The translations under genes and the position numbers were made by a program. The notes beneath the pieces were generated by a model. That model was given only the letters and a program-made list of their open reading frames with translations, searched no databases and was not told where the DNA came from. Below, piece by piece: positions 43,601 through 52,093 of a DNA stretch of 64,000 nt (positions are counted from its first letter, which is position 1; every line of letters starts with the position of its first letter). Origin of the DNA: Streptomyces sp. M92 (GTDB lineage: Bacteria > Actinomycetota > Actinomycetes > Streptomycetales > Streptomycetaceae); the NCBI RefSeq assembly GCF_028473745.1, contig NZ_CP101137.1:5084001-5148000 (forward strand), given 5' to 3'.

Positions 43601-43872
43601 GCGTGCCTTCTCTGCGCTCGATGGGTGGTGGTGCGGCCGCTCGGCCGGGCCCGGCGTTCGAGGAGGGCGAGCAGACGCTCCTCCTCCCGCTCGAACGCCG
43701 CCTCGTCGAGGGCGCCCTCGTCCAGCGCCCGGTTGAGCGCGGCCAGGCGCGCCTGGACGACGCGCGGGTCGTGGGCCTGGCGCCGGGCCTCCTGGAGCAG
43801 GTGGTCGGCGATCCACGCCGTGCCGCGCACCGGGGCGAGGGGCAGCAGCAGGAGGCCGCTCACGATGCCCAC
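43597..43872 (-). CDS. gvpG: Gas vesicle protein GvpG
   Basis: A 91-aa protein with the GvpG pattern SGLLLLPLAPVRGTAWIADH, then LDEGALDEAAFEREEERLLA. GvpG helps organise shell assembly. Start GTG 43872, four bases after the gvpF stop; overlaps gvpY start at its end. Confidence 0.88.
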   Translation of the reverse strand: MGIVSGLLLLPLAPVRGTAWIADHLLQEARRQAHDPRVVQARLAALNRALDEGALDEAAFEREEERLLALLERRARPSGRTTTHRAQRRHA

Positions 43873-43876
43873 CGCG

Positions 43877-44692
43877 TCACCGCCTGGCCTGTGCGGGACC
43901 CGGGTCGACGAAGCTGTAGCACGGCAGGGGCCCGGTCAGGCTGAGCGCCAGCCGGTCGCCGTGGTCGCGTGCCAGGGCGTCCACCTCCTGACGGAAGCGT
44001 CGCTCGTCGGCCGAGCGCAGCAGGAACGAGACGCTCAGCACCTGCTCGTCGTCGGTGCGGCCCGGTACGGTGCGGACCGCGAGCGGGGTCAGGCGGTCGA
44101 GCGCCTCCCGTGCCGCCCGGCGTGCCTCGCGGCGGACACTCTTGGCGATCGCCTCGCCCAGCCGGACGTTGGCCTCGTAGTCCGGACGGCGCCGGGTGCG
44201 CAGGGCCAGGGACCGCAGTCCCTCGTCCCGGCGGACCAGCTCGGCGAAGTGACCGGGCACGACCGTCCCCTTGACGTTGAGTTCGACGCACCCGCGCACC
44301 TCGTCGAGCTGCCGCGACAGGTGGGCGGCGTCCGCCCGCAGCTGGGAGAGCAGCGCGTCGGGCCGGGGACTGAGAACGGCGAAGCGCATGGGCAGCAGCG
44401 GCCCCTGGGCGGCCAGTTCGTCCAGTACGGCCTGGTGCGCCAGCAGGTCCCGGCGCCGGGGCCGGAGCCGCAGGGGCGCCGGCGACACCGCGGCGCACAG
44501 GCCCGAGCCGGTCAGCAGCCGCACTGTGACGCCGTCGACGCCCGGGGAACGGGGGGCCCGGACCCCCGCGGGGGTGATGCCGTAGACGTACAGGGCCTTG
44601 CGGTCGGTGGCGGCCCCGGCGGTGGCCGGGTTTCCGGCGGCGGTCGGGGTTCGGGTGGTGCTCGTGGTTGTGGTGGTGGCTGGCGCGGTCAT
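43877..44692 (-). CDS. gvpF: Gas vesicle protein GvpF
   Basis: A 271-aa GvpF/L family protein. A Thr-rich leader (~1-30) precedes the conserved ALYVYGITPAG (~33-43), then LPMRFAVLSPRPDALLSQL (~99-117) and GCVELNVKG (~133-141), and the C-terminal LTGPLPCYSFVDPG. GvpF binds GvpA monomers during assembly. Start ATG 44692 overlaps the gvpA stop by ATGA, implying balanced production with the shell protein. Confidence 0.92.
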   Translation of the reverse strand: MTAPATTTTTSTTRTPTAAGNPATAGAATDRKALYVYGITPAGVRAPRSPGVDGVTVRLLTGSGLCAAVSPAPLRLRPRRRDLLAHQAVLDELAAQGPLLPMRFAVLSPRPDALLSQLRADAAHLSRQLDEVRGCVELNVKGTVVPGHFAELVRRDEGLRSLALRTRRRPDYEANVRLGEAIAKSVRREARRAAREALDRLTPLAVRTVPGRTDDEQVLSVSFLLRSADERRFRQEVDALARDHGDRLALSLTGPLPCYSFVDPGPAQARR

Positions 44693-45204
44693 TCGTCCTC
44701 CGTCTCCGTGCGCCGGCGGGGGCGGCTGCGCGGGCGGTCGTCCTCGTCGCGGGGGCGTGCGGCCGGCCGGCGGCGAGGCCGCTCGGCGCTGCTCCGGCCG
44801 CGCTCCGCGTACTCCCGTTCCGGAGCGCGGGAGCGGGTGTCCTCCGCCGCCGCCTCCTCCTCGGGCGTGAGGACGTCGCGCACCTTGTCGGTCAGGGAGC
44901 GGGCCGTCCGCTTGGCGCCGGCCCGGCCTATCGTCTTGGCGACCGGGGAGCCGAACATCTCGGGCACGGTCTTGGAGCGCACGTCGTGCTCCAGGTCCAG
45001 CCGGTTGCAGGCCTCGGCGAACCGCAGATACGTGTCGACGCTCGCGACGACGATGCGGGCGTCCACCTTGAGGATCTCGATGCCGACCAGCGAGACGCGG
45101 ACGAAGACGTCGATCACCATGCCGCGGTCGAGGATCAGTTCCAGGACGTCGTAGAGGGTGCCGGCGCGGGGCGCGCAGACGACTTCGTCGTCGTAGGCGA
45201 TCAT
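44689..45204 (-). CDS. gvpA: Gas vesicle shell protein GvpA with long C-terminal tail
   Basis: A 171-aa protein. Residues ~15-75 are the classic shell core (LYDVLELILDRGMVIDVFVR, then VSLVGIEILKVDARIVVASV, then TYLRFAEACNRLD). The remaining ~95 residues are a charged Arg/Glu/Asp tail (~residues 95-171) that is longer than in floating-bacteria GvpA (about 70 aa). Such tails are common in actinobacterial GvpA. Start ATG 45204 with GGAAGGAC. Whether the tail blocks or regulates assembly is unknown. Confidence 0.93.
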   Translation of the reverse strand: MIAYDDEVVCAPRAGTLYDVLELILDRGMVIDVFVRVSLVGIEILKVDARIVVASVDTYLRFAEACNRLDLEHDVRSKTVPEMFGSPVAKTIGRAGAKRTARSLTDKVRDVLTPEEEAAAEDTRSRAPEREYAERGRSSAERPRRRPAARPRDEDDRPRSRPRRRTETEDE

Positions 45205-45238
45205 GCGGTGGTCCTTCCGGGGACGGGCCTCACGGCGG

Positions 45239-45556
45239 TCACTGGTCCTGGGCACCGCGCCGGTAGCGGGCGACCCTGCGGTACTGGAGCAGGTCGCCGG
45301 CCGGGTCCAGCTCGACCTCGTAGGTGGCGAGGAGGCTGGTGGTGTCGGGGATGCGTGCCACCTCCAGCACGTCCACGTTGACGATCCAGCCGTCGTCCTC
45401 GCTACGGCACACCGCCGAGACCCCCTCGACGCGGTGCCTGATCAGCTCGGCCAGGGCGTCCGCGGCGCGTTCGGCGGCGCCCCGGGCGCCCCGCACGGAA
45501 CGCTCGCGCGTGGTCGTGGAAGTCGTGCCGCGCCGCCGCTCGCCAGGTTCTGTCAT
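45239..45556 (-). CDS. gvpO: Gas vesicle protein GvpO
   Basis: A 105-aa protein with the GvpO pattern DALAELIRHRVEGVSAVCRS, then GWIVNVDVLEVARIPDTTSLLATYEVELD (shown in parts). It is first in the operon, upstream of gvpA, as in S. coelicolor. The start is ATG 45556 (GTG 45565 possible). RBS is weak. It may tune gvpA expression or assembly. Confidence 0.9.
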   Translation of the reverse strand: MTEPGERRRGTTSTTTRERSVRGARGAAERAADALAELIRHRVEGVSAVCRSEDDGWIVNVDVLEVARIPDTTSLLATYEVELDPAGDLLQYRRVARYRRGAQDQ

Positions 45557-45651
45557 GCTGCCCACTCTGGCCGCGGGCCCCGGCCGGCGCGTGCGCAGTT
45601 ACCCCATCCGGGGCTGCGAGGGGGCCGGGCGCGGCGTGACGCCCGTGGTGC

Positions 45652-46308
45652 TCAGGCGCCCGGCGCGGGGTTGGGCGCGCGCCGGCAGTGCAGGAAGAGG
45701 TGGGGTTCCGGCCGGGCCTCGGGGTGGGCCGGCGTGAACATCGACGCCTCCTGCGCCAGCACCTCCAGGCCGGCCTCCTCGGCCACGGCGGTCAGGGCCT
45801 GTGCGGTGAAGCTGGTCACCCGCACCGGCTGGCCCATGAAGGTGGCGTCGACCCCCTCGACGTCCAGCGGCACCGTGGCCAGGACCAGGTGACCCCCCGG
45901 CTTCAGCGCCCGCACCAGTCGCCGGACGAGGTCCGCCTGCTCCCGCCGGTCGAGCTGGAGCAGCGAGAAGTACACGCAGACCGCGTCGAACGAGGCGTCC
46001 GGGAGCCGTACCTCCCGGATGTCCGCGCACTGGAAGGTGGCGGCCGGCACCTGACGCCGCGCCAGTTCCACCATGACGGGGGAGACGTCGACGCCCAGGA
46101 CGTCGTGGCCGGCGCCGGCCAGGATCTCGGCGGTGGGCCGGCCCGTGCCGCTGCCCACGTCCAGCACCCGGCTGCCCGGCGCGAGGTGTGCGAGCAGCCA
46201 CTCCAGGGAGCGCCGGTGTGTCTTCGACCCGGCGAAGGCCTTCTCGTAGTCGGCGCCCAGCGCGTCGAACGCGGCGGCGGCCTGCGGCCGTTGCTGCTCG
46301 TCGGTCAC
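45652..46308 (-). CDS. SAM-dependent class I methyltransferase
   Basis: A 218-aa protein. Motif I VLDVGSGTGRPTAEIL (~47-62), motif II-like VLGVDVSPVMVELAR (~68-82), then DASFDAVCVYFSLLQLDR (~104). Target unknown; the long C-terminal arm suggests a small molecule. Start GTG 46308 with AAGGGAAC. It is a single gene, unrelated to the gvp operon by distance and spacing. Confidence 0.85.
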   Translation of the reverse strand: MTDEQQRPQAAAAFDALGADYEKAFAGSKTHRRSLEWLLAHLAPGSRVLDVGSGTGRPTAEILAGAGHDVLGVDVSPVMVELARRQVPAATFQCADIREVRLPDASFDAVCVYFSLLQLDRREQADLVRRLVRALKPGGHLVLATVPLDVEGVDATFMGQPVRVTSFTAQALTAVAEEAGLEVLAQEASMFTPAHPEARPEPHLFLHCRRAPNPAPGA

Positions 46309-46449
46309 GACGTTCCCTTCGGTGGGGCGGGCCGGTGCCGCAGGCATCGTTCCACCGGCGCACGGCCGCCGACAAGGGCCCCTACGGGTGACCGGCCGGC
46401 CACGCCGCCCCGCCCTGCCGGCCGCCGGCGTCCGCCGTCCCGTTCTGCC

Positions 46450-47250
46450 CTACCGGTCGTCGTCATCCGGTGCCGTCCCCGGCTCCGCCATCCTCCGGTG
46501 CACGGCCGCCTTGACGCGGTCCGGCAGCACCTTGTCCGCCACGCCCTGCGCCTTCGTCTTCGCCGAACCCGTGACCAGCTTCCCCCGGCCCTTCATGACG
46601 GCGTCGTACGCCTGCCGCGCGACCTGCGCCGGATCGTCCTTGTCCATGGTGCCGACCTTGGTGTCCGTCATGCCGGCCCGCCGGAAGAAGTCGGTCTCCG
46701 TGGGTCCGGGCATGAAGGAGGTGACCGTGACGCCGGTGCCCGCGACCTCCTCCTGCAACGCCTGGGCGAAGGACTGCACGAACGACTTCGACGCGTTGTA
46801 CACCGACTGGAACGAACCCGGCATCGTCGCGGCGACCGACGACGTGAACATCAGCCGTCCCACACCGCGTTCCACCATGTCCCGCAGCAAGGGCTTGGCG
46901 AGCCGCACGGTCGACGTCACGTTGAGGTCGATGACGGACTGGTCGTCGGCGGGGTCGGTGTCGACGAACGCGCCGCCCCGCCCCACCCCGGCGTTGAGGG
47001 CGGCCACGTCCACCGCGAGCCCGGTCAGCGCGGCGACCAGCCGGTCCACGCCCTCCGCGGTCCGGAGGTCCGCACGCACGGCCCGCACCTCGGCGCCGGT
47101 CGCGCGCAGCCGCTGTGCGGCGTGTTCCAGCCGGTCGTCCTCGGCGTTGACCACGAGGTCGTGACCGTGCTCGGCGAACAGTCCGGCCAGTTCGTACCCG
47201 ATGCCGCTGGACGCCCCGGTGACCAGGGCGAGCGGCCTGCCGCCCGCCAT
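46450..47250 (-). CDS. SDR-family oxidoreductase
   Basis: A 266-aa classical SDR with VTGASSGIGYEL (~9-20), ALNAGVG (~83-89) and YNASK (~149-153). The C-terminus lacks the usual FabG ending and is basic. Start ATG 47250 with GGGGGAAG. It lies 11 bp after the membrane-protein gene, in the same operon. Substrate unknown. Confidence 0.88.
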   Translation of the reverse strand: MAGGRPLALVTGASSGIGYELAGLFAEHGHDLVVNAEDDRLEHAAQRLRATGAEVRAVRADLRTAEGVDRLVAALTGLAVDVAALNAGVGRGGAFVDTDPADDQSVIDLNVTSTVRLAKPLLRDMVERGVGRLMFTSSVAATMPGSFQSVYNASKSFVQSFAQALQEEVAGTGVTVTSFMPGPTETDFFRRAGMTDTKVGTMDKDDPAQVARQAYDAVMKGRGKLVTGSAKTKAQGVADKVLPDRVKAAVHRRMAEPGTAPDDDDR

Positions 47251-47261
47251 GCTTCCCCCGT

Positions 47262-47711
47262 TCACCGCAGAGCCTGGTAGACCGAGGCCGTGGTGAAGCC
47301 GTACACGAGGTGCGGCACCAGGTCCGACACCCACGAGACCCGGTCCCACGACGTCGGGTCGGTCACCCCGAGCAGCGACGCCGGCACGTCGCTGCCCGCC
47401 ATGGCGGCCACGCCGAGCAGCGGGCCGGCCACCCAGTCCGGCAGCGGGCCGCTCCGGCGCCGCAGCAGCCCGTAGGCGGCGCCGACGCCGAGGCCGGTGA
47501 CGTATCCGAGGAGGGCCCCGGCGGCCTGCTCGCGGTTGGTCCTGGTCTCCTCGTCGCCCAGGTCGACGCCGGCCCGGTCGACGAGCAGGTCCGCCACCTG
47601 CGCGGGCACGTCGCTGGACCCCCGGCCGCGCAGCAGCATGTCGCCGTACGTGGTGAGGTTCAGCGCGATGGTCCCCGCCGCTCCGGCGACGAGGCCTTTG
47701 GTCACTGACAT
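47262..47711 (-). CDS. Small predicted membrane protein
   Basis: A 149-aa protein with hydrophobic segments at ~4-20, ~66-83 and ~92-110 plus a final amphipathic part. The motif LNLTTYGDMLLRGRGSSDVP (~18-37) recurs in Streptomyces proteins of unknown function as far as I recall. RBS GAGGGAG eight bases before ATG 47711. Upstream of and coupled closely to the SDR gene. Confidence 0.75.
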   Translation of the reverse strand: MSVTKGLVAGAAGTIALNLTTYGDMLLRGRGSSDVPAQVADLLVDRAGVDLGDEETRTNREQAAGALLGYVTGLGVGAAYGLLRRRSGPLPDWVAGPLLGVAAMAGSDVPASLLGVTDPTSWDRVSWVSDLVPHLVYGFTTASVYQALR

Positions 47712-47826
47712 GCGGGGGCTCCCTCGGCGTGGGCGCTGGCGCGCGCGGACGGTAGCTGCGCGCCCCGGGTTCCCCGAACCCAGGTGCCTAACAGAGCCGA
47801 CCGCGCCCCCGGCCCCGGCGGCGCGG

Positions 47827-48417
47827 TCACTCCGGGCGGGGAAGAGCCCCCTCCAGGGCGAGGTCCACCAACCCCCGCACGAGCGCGTCGTCCAGCGGCG
47901 CCCCGCTGAGCAGCACGCGGACGAACAGCGGACCGCTGACGGCCTCGACCAGCAGACCGGCGTCGGTGTCCGCGGCCAGTTCGCCCCGCTCCACGCCCCG
48001 CCTGACCATCACCACCGCGCGGTCCAGACGCTCGCTCCAGTAGGGGCCGCGCCGGTCCTGGAGGGTGTCGTCGTGCTCGACGCTCAGCCGCAGCAGCGCC
48101 CGGCCCTGCGCGGTGTCCAGCAGCCGGGCCAGCGAGGAGAAGAAGGCCAGCAGGTCGTCCCGGACGCGCCCGGTGTCCGGGACCGGCAGGGCGGAGTCCA
48201 GTTCCGTGGTCAGCGCGTCCAGGATCAGGTTCTCCCGTGTGCCCCAGCGGCGGTAGACGGAGGTCTCGTGCACCCCCGCCGCCCGGGCGACGGCGCCGAC
48301 GGTCGCGCCCGCCAGCCCCCGCGTGGACAGCAGGTCCACGGCGGCGGTGAGCACCGCCCGCCGCATCCGCTCCCCCCGGCGGCGCAGGGGAGGGGCGGCG
48401 GGTTCGGGAGACGTCAT
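47827..48417 (-). CDS. TetR-family repressor of the divergent alcohol dehydrogenase
   Basis: A 196-aa regulator. The helix-turn-helix is ~35-60 (GATVGAVARAAGVHETSVYR) with the recognition helix in VHETSVYRRWG. The C-terminal ligand domain is all helical. Start ATG 48417 has a weak RBS, so it may be leaderless. The three tandem operators lie directly between it and the divergent dehydrogenase, so it probably controls both. Confidence 0.9.
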   Translation of the reverse strand: MTSPEPAAPPLRRRGERMRRAVLTAAVDLLSTRGLAGATVGAVARAAGVHETSVYRRWGTRENLILDALTTELDSALPVPDTGRVRDDLLAFFSSLARLLDTAQGRALLRLSVEHDDTLQDRRGPYWSERLDRAVVMVRRGVERGELAADTDAGLLVEAVSGPLFVRVLLSGAPLDDALVRGLVDLALEGALPRPE

Positions 48418-48432
48418 GCGGCCCAGCCTAAA

Positions 48433-48506
48433 GCAGGCCGACCTGCGTTGAGTGGCTGACGCAAGTCGACTTGCACTGGGTGTACGGTTAACGCAAGTCG
48501 ACCTGC
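48433..48506. promoter_or_regulatory. Three tandem TetR operators (GCARGYCGACYTGC)
   Basis: GCAGGCCGACCTGC at 48433-48446, GCAAGTCGACTTGC (a perfect 14-bp palindrome) at 48461-48474, and GCAAGTCGACCTGC at 48493-48506. Start-to-start spacings are 28 and 32 bp, about three helical turns. They fill the region between the TetR start (48417) and the dehydrogenase (48582), a very clear operator array for the neighbouring repressor. Confidence 0.85.
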
Positions 48507-48581
48507 GATGGACCGCCCGAGGCCGTCCGTTGGACCGCCGGGGGCCGTCCGGGGTCGCCACCGCACCGAGGAGGTCCCGTC

Positions 48582-49595
48582 ATGGCGCAGATGCTCGCCG
48601 CCCGCCTGCACGTCCCGAGCCGCACCCTGCGGCTGGAAGAGGTGCCCCGCCCGCAACCCGGCCCCGGGGAGGTGCTGGTCAAGGTCGAGGCGGCCGGGGT
48701 GTGCCTGTCCGACGCGCACCTCATCGACGGCACGCTCACCCCGCTGCTCCTCCAGGGCGACACGGTCACCCTCGGCCACGAGGTCTCCGGCACCGTCGCC
48801 GAGGTCGGCCCGGGCGTCACCGCCTGGTCGCCGGGGGAGCGGGTGGTGCTGTACGCCGGTGAGGTGCGCGACGGCGTCACGTACACCCGCGGCGTCGACT
48901 ACGACGGCGGCTGGGCCGAGTACGCGCTGTCGGCCGAGACCGCCCTGACCCCGCTGCCCGACGCCATCCCCTTCGAGCAGGGCGCGATCATCCCCGACGC
49001 CGTGTCCACGCCCTGGGGCGCGATCACCGAGACCGGCGCCGTCCGTCCCGCCGAGGCGGTCGGCGTGTGGGGTGTCGGCGGCCTCGGCGTGCACGCCGTA
49101 CAGCTCCTGCGCGCGATCGGCGCCTGCCCGGTCGTCGCCGTCGACCCGAGCCCCGTCGCCCGTGAACGCGCCCTCGCGGCCGGTGCCGACCTCGCCCTGG
49201 ACTCCGCCGACCCGGAGCTGCGCCAGGCCGTGCGCGCGGTGACCGGCGGGGCCGGGCTCGCCGCCGCCTTCGACTTCGCCGGCGTGCCGCCCGTACGCGA
49301 GCAGGCGCTGTCCGTGCTCGCGCCCAAGGGACGGCTCGTCCTGGTGGGGCTGACCGACAAGCCGCTCACCGTCACGGACGGGACCCGCTTCAGCTACCTC
49401 CAGCAGCGCATCCTCGGGCACTACGGCTCCGACATGCCGGTCGCGCTGCCGCAGCTCCTGCGGATGATCCAGGGCGGCCGGCTGGACTTCTCCGGGTCCA
49501 TCAGCGGCGTACTGCCGCTGACCGAGGCCGCCGAGGCCGTCGCACGGCTGGAGAAGAAGGAGGGCGACCCGATCCGGCTGATCCTGCGTCCGTGA
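48582..49595 (+). CDS. Medium-chain (MDR) alcohol dehydrogenase/quinone reductase family protein
   Basis: A 337-aa MDR protein. N-terminal GroES-like domain: GVCLSDAHLIDG (~40-51) with Cys and Asp ligand positions, GHEVSGTVAEVG (~65-76) with the catalytic-zinc His/Glu; the coenzyme loop VGVWGVGGLGVHAVQLLRA (~160-178). The four-Cys structural zinc lobe is absent (GGWAEYALSAETALTPLPD in its place). The start is ATG 48582 with GGAGG. Controlled by the TetR operators upstream. Substrate unknown. Confidence 0.88.
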   Translation: MAQMLAARLHVPSRTLRLEEVPRPQPGPGEVLVKVEAAGVCLSDAHLIDGTLTPLLLQGDTVTLGHEVSGTVAEVGPGVTAWSPGERVVLYAGEVRDGVTYTRGVDYDGGWAEYALSAETALTPLPDAIPFEQGAIIPDAVSTPWGAITETGAVRPAEAVGVWGVGGLGVHAVQLLRAIGACPVVAVDPSPVARERALAAGADLALDSADPELRQAVRAVTGGAGLAAAFDFAGVPPVREQALSVLAPKGRLVLVGLTDKPLTVTDGTRFSYLQQRILGHYGSDMPVALPQLLRMIQGGRLDFSGSISGVLPLTEAAEAVARLEKKEGDPIRLILRP

Positions 49596-49676
49596 GGTGC
49601 GGGATCGGGTCTCTGAGGTGCGGGATCGGGTCTCTGAGGTGCTCGATCGCGTATGTGAAGTGAGGGATCGCTGAGA
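49593..49676 (+). repeat. 21-bp tandem repeat, four copies, overlapping the dehydrogenase stop
   Basis: TGAGGTGCGGGATCGGGTC-type units start at 49593, 49614, 49635 and 49656. The first two are identical over 21 bp; copies three and four are diverged. The TGA of the first copy is the stop codon of the dehydrogenase gene. The array is multiples of 21, so copy change would not alter a reading frame but this region is not coding. Confidence 0.9.
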
Positions 49677-49734
49677 ATTCCCGGGACGGCTGAACGCTCC
49701 GGCCCCCGGCTCCGTATGGAGCCGGGGGCATTTC

Positions 49735-51861
49735 ATGTCCGAGTCCGCCACGACACAGGAGCACGTCTTGGGACACAACAGGCGCAGACGCCCGACCGGG
49801 GCGCGGCGCGCGACCTTCGGAGCATTCGCGCTCATTCTGGGAGGCGGCGGCCTGGTGGCCGTCAACGTGTTCGCCTCCGCGACCGAGGCCGGCGACACCG
49901 CTGTTCCCCTGGGCAGTTCCGGAGTGGCGGCCACCATCGACTGCCCCGACCTGAGCGAGCGGCTGACGGCGGTGCCGGAGCCGGCGCGGCCGGAGGTCGA
50001 CACCGAGCTCGCCCGGCTCGACCAGCAGATCGCCACCGCCTACGGCCAACTCCAGGAAGCGGCCCGCACCGCCGACGACGGCGAGCTCGACGAGGCCGCC
50101 GTCCTCGACCCGCTGGAGAAGGAGCGGGCCGCGACGATCGAGCGCATCGTCGCCGCCGTCGACAAGGCCGGTGACCGCCCCGAGGGCCTGGAGACCGAGG
50201 CGGAGTGCACCCTGCGCCGCATCGAGGCGGCGCCGACGCAGGCGGCGAGCGGCAGCCCGGACCAGGAGCGCGGGCAGCAGGACGGCGGGGGCGAGGAAGC
50301 CGGTGACGGCGGGGACGGGCGGGACGGCGGCGAGCAGCAGCCGCCCGGCAACGGCGGACAGGCGGGCAACGGTCCCGTCGCGGCGGACTACGCCGACATC
50401 AAGTCGATCCAGCCGAACGTCGTCGAGGCACCGCGCCAGCGCGACGCCTCCGACGGCTCCTTCTCCACCAGTTGCGGAGTCAACGCCGAAGGCCTGTTCA
50501 ACTCGGACAACCTGATCGCCGCACCCGGCGTCGGCAACGGCGCCCACCACTTCCACGACTACGTCGGCAACCAGGACAACGACGCCTTCTCCAGCGACGA
50601 GGACCTGGCCGCCGCCGACACCAGCTGCGCCGACCAGGGCGACAAGTCCTCGTACTACTGGCCCGTGCTCCGCCTCCAGAACGGCACCGTCGAACAGGAC
50701 GCCCAGTCGCCCGGCGGCGGCATCGAGGGCAACGCCGGCGAGATCGTCACGCCGGCCGCGGTCACGCTGACCTTCGAGGGCAACGAGCAGGGCGAGGTCA
50801 CGGAGATGCCGCGGCTGCTGCGCATCATCACCGGCGACGCGAAGGCGTTCGTCAACGGCGACGCGAACGCCAACGCCTCCTGGAGCTGCACCGGCTTCGA
50901 GGACCGGCAGCTGAAGGACAAGTACCCGCTCTGCCCCGCGGGCAGCGACGTGGTGCGCACCTTCACCTTCCAGAGCTGCTGGGACGGCCGCAACATCGAC
51001 AGCGCCAACCACCGCACCCACGTGGCCTTCGCCGCCGCGGACGGGAGCTGCCCGGACGGGTTCCGGCCCATTCCCCGCCTGGTGCAGCGGGTCGTGTACG
51101 ACGTGGACGCGCCGAGCCTCCAGGACGGGGGGAGGACGGTTCCGCTGTTCGCCGTGGACTCGTTCCCCGAGCAGCTGCACAAGCCGGTGACGGACCACAG
51201 CGACTTCATCAACGTCTTCGACGAGGACCTGATGCGGGAGATGGTCGACTGCATCAACGCCGGCCGCGAGTGCGGTGCGGGCGCGCCCCCGGACCCGGAA
51301 CAGGACGGGGGTCAGGACGGAGGTCAGGGCGAGCACCCGCAGGAGCAGCCCACCGAGGAGCCCGGTGCCTCCGCGCCCCCGGCCGAGCGGACCGCCACGG
51401 CTCCGGCGCCCGCGGACCCGGGACAGGGCGAGCACGACGACGGCCGGCCCGCCCCTCCGGTTGAGGAGAACGGCGGTGAGGGCAACGGAAGTCAGGACAC
51501 CGGAGGCCAGGACACCGGAGGCCAGGACACCGGAGGTCAGGACAATGACGCCCCGCGGACCGAAGCCCCGCAGGCCGGCGCCACCTCCCCGAGCGCCGAG
51601 CCCCGGGCGGCCACGACATCCGCCGGCACCGCGGACGACCGCGACGACGCCGCAGCCGCACCCCGGGGGACCCAGGGCGCGGGCGGCAGAGGCGACGGCG
51701 GTGACGACGTGGCCCCGGGTTCCGCGACCGAGCCCCAGGCGGCCCAGGGCGGACTCGCCGAGACCGGGTCAGGCATGGGGCTGTGGCCCGCGGCCGTCGG
51801 CGGCGTCCTCTTCGCCGGGGGCTGCGTACTGCTGTTCCGCTCGCGCAAGCGCGCGCTGTGA
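49735..51861 (+). CDS. Sortase-anchored DUF1996 surface protein
   Basis: A 708-aa exported protein. The N-terminal signal/anchor (RRATFGAFALILGGGGLVAV) is ~25-45; a helical segment with paired Cys (~65-165), a Gly/Asp/Gln linker, the DUF1996 domain (~220-510; GAHHFHDYVGNQ, then HRTHVAFA), a long Pro/Asp/Gln-rich stalk with in-frame GGQDT repeats, and LAETG at 674-678 followed by a hydrophobic helix and RSRKRAL. That is a typical class E (LAXTG) sortase signal of Streptomyces. The start is ATG 49735. A DUF1996 function is not known; cell-wall display is a firm inference. Confidence 0.88.
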   Translation: MSESATTQEHVLGHNRRRRPTGARRATFGAFALILGGGGLVAVNVFASATEAGDTAVPLGSSGVAATIDCPDLSERLTAVPEPARPEVDTELARLDQQIATAYGQLQEAARTADDGELDEAAVLDPLEKERAATIERIVAAVDKAGDRPEGLETEAECTLRRIEAAPTQAASGSPDQERGQQDGGGEEAGDGGDGRDGGEQQPPGNGGQAGNGPVAADYADIKSIQPNVVEAPRQRDASDGSFSTSCGVNAEGLFNSDNLIAAPGVGNGAHHFHDYVGNQDNDAFSSDEDLAAADTSCADQGDKSSYYWPVLRLQNGTVEQDAQSPGGGIEGNAGEIVTPAAVTLTFEGNEQGEVTEMPRLLRIITGDAKAFVNGDANANASWSCTGFEDRQLKDKYPLCPAGSDVVRTFTFQSCWDGRNIDSANHRTHVAFAAADGSCPDGFRPIPRLVQRVVYDVDAPSLQDGGRTVPLFAVDSFPEQLHKPVTDHSDFINVFDEDLMREMVDCINAGRECGAGAPPDPEQDGGQDGGQGEHPQEQPTEEPGASAPPAERTATAPAPADPGQGEHDDGRPAPPVEENGGEGNGSQDTGGQDTGGQDTGGQDNDAPRTEAPQAGATSPSAEPRAATTSAGTADDRDDAAAAPRGTQGAGGRGDGGDDVAPGSATEPQAAQGGLAETGSGMGLWPAAVGGVLFAGGCVLLFRSRKRAL

Positions 51862-51885
51862 ACCCCGCGTGACGCCATGACTCGG

Positions 51886-51925
51886 ACGTCGGGTGGGCGG
51901 GACGCCGGCCCCGCCCACCCGACGT
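51886..51925. terminator. Terminator after the DUF1996 gene
   Basis: Sixteen-base perfect arms (51886-51901, 51910-51925) with an eight-base loop, 24 bp after the stop. Confidence 0.85.
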
Positions 51926-52024
51926 GCCGACCGAACCGAACCCGCCACCGCCCGACGGGAACTGGCGCATTTCAACTATTGCCATTCCGTTTCCCCGGGC
52001 GCAGCCTGGTCTCCGAACCGGTTC

Positions 52025-52038
52025 TGGGAGCGCTCCCA
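52025..52038. promoter_or_regulatory. Perfect CebR-type operator
   Basis: TGGGAGCGCTCCCA is the canonical 14-bp palindrome bound by CebR, the cello-oligosaccharide-responsive LacI-family repressor of Streptomyces. It lies 56-69 bp before the LPMO start, in promoter position. Confidence 0.9.
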
Positions 52039-52093
52039 CTGGCGCTCTCACCACTTACCCGCCCACACCGTCCCCCCACGAGAGAAGGACGTC

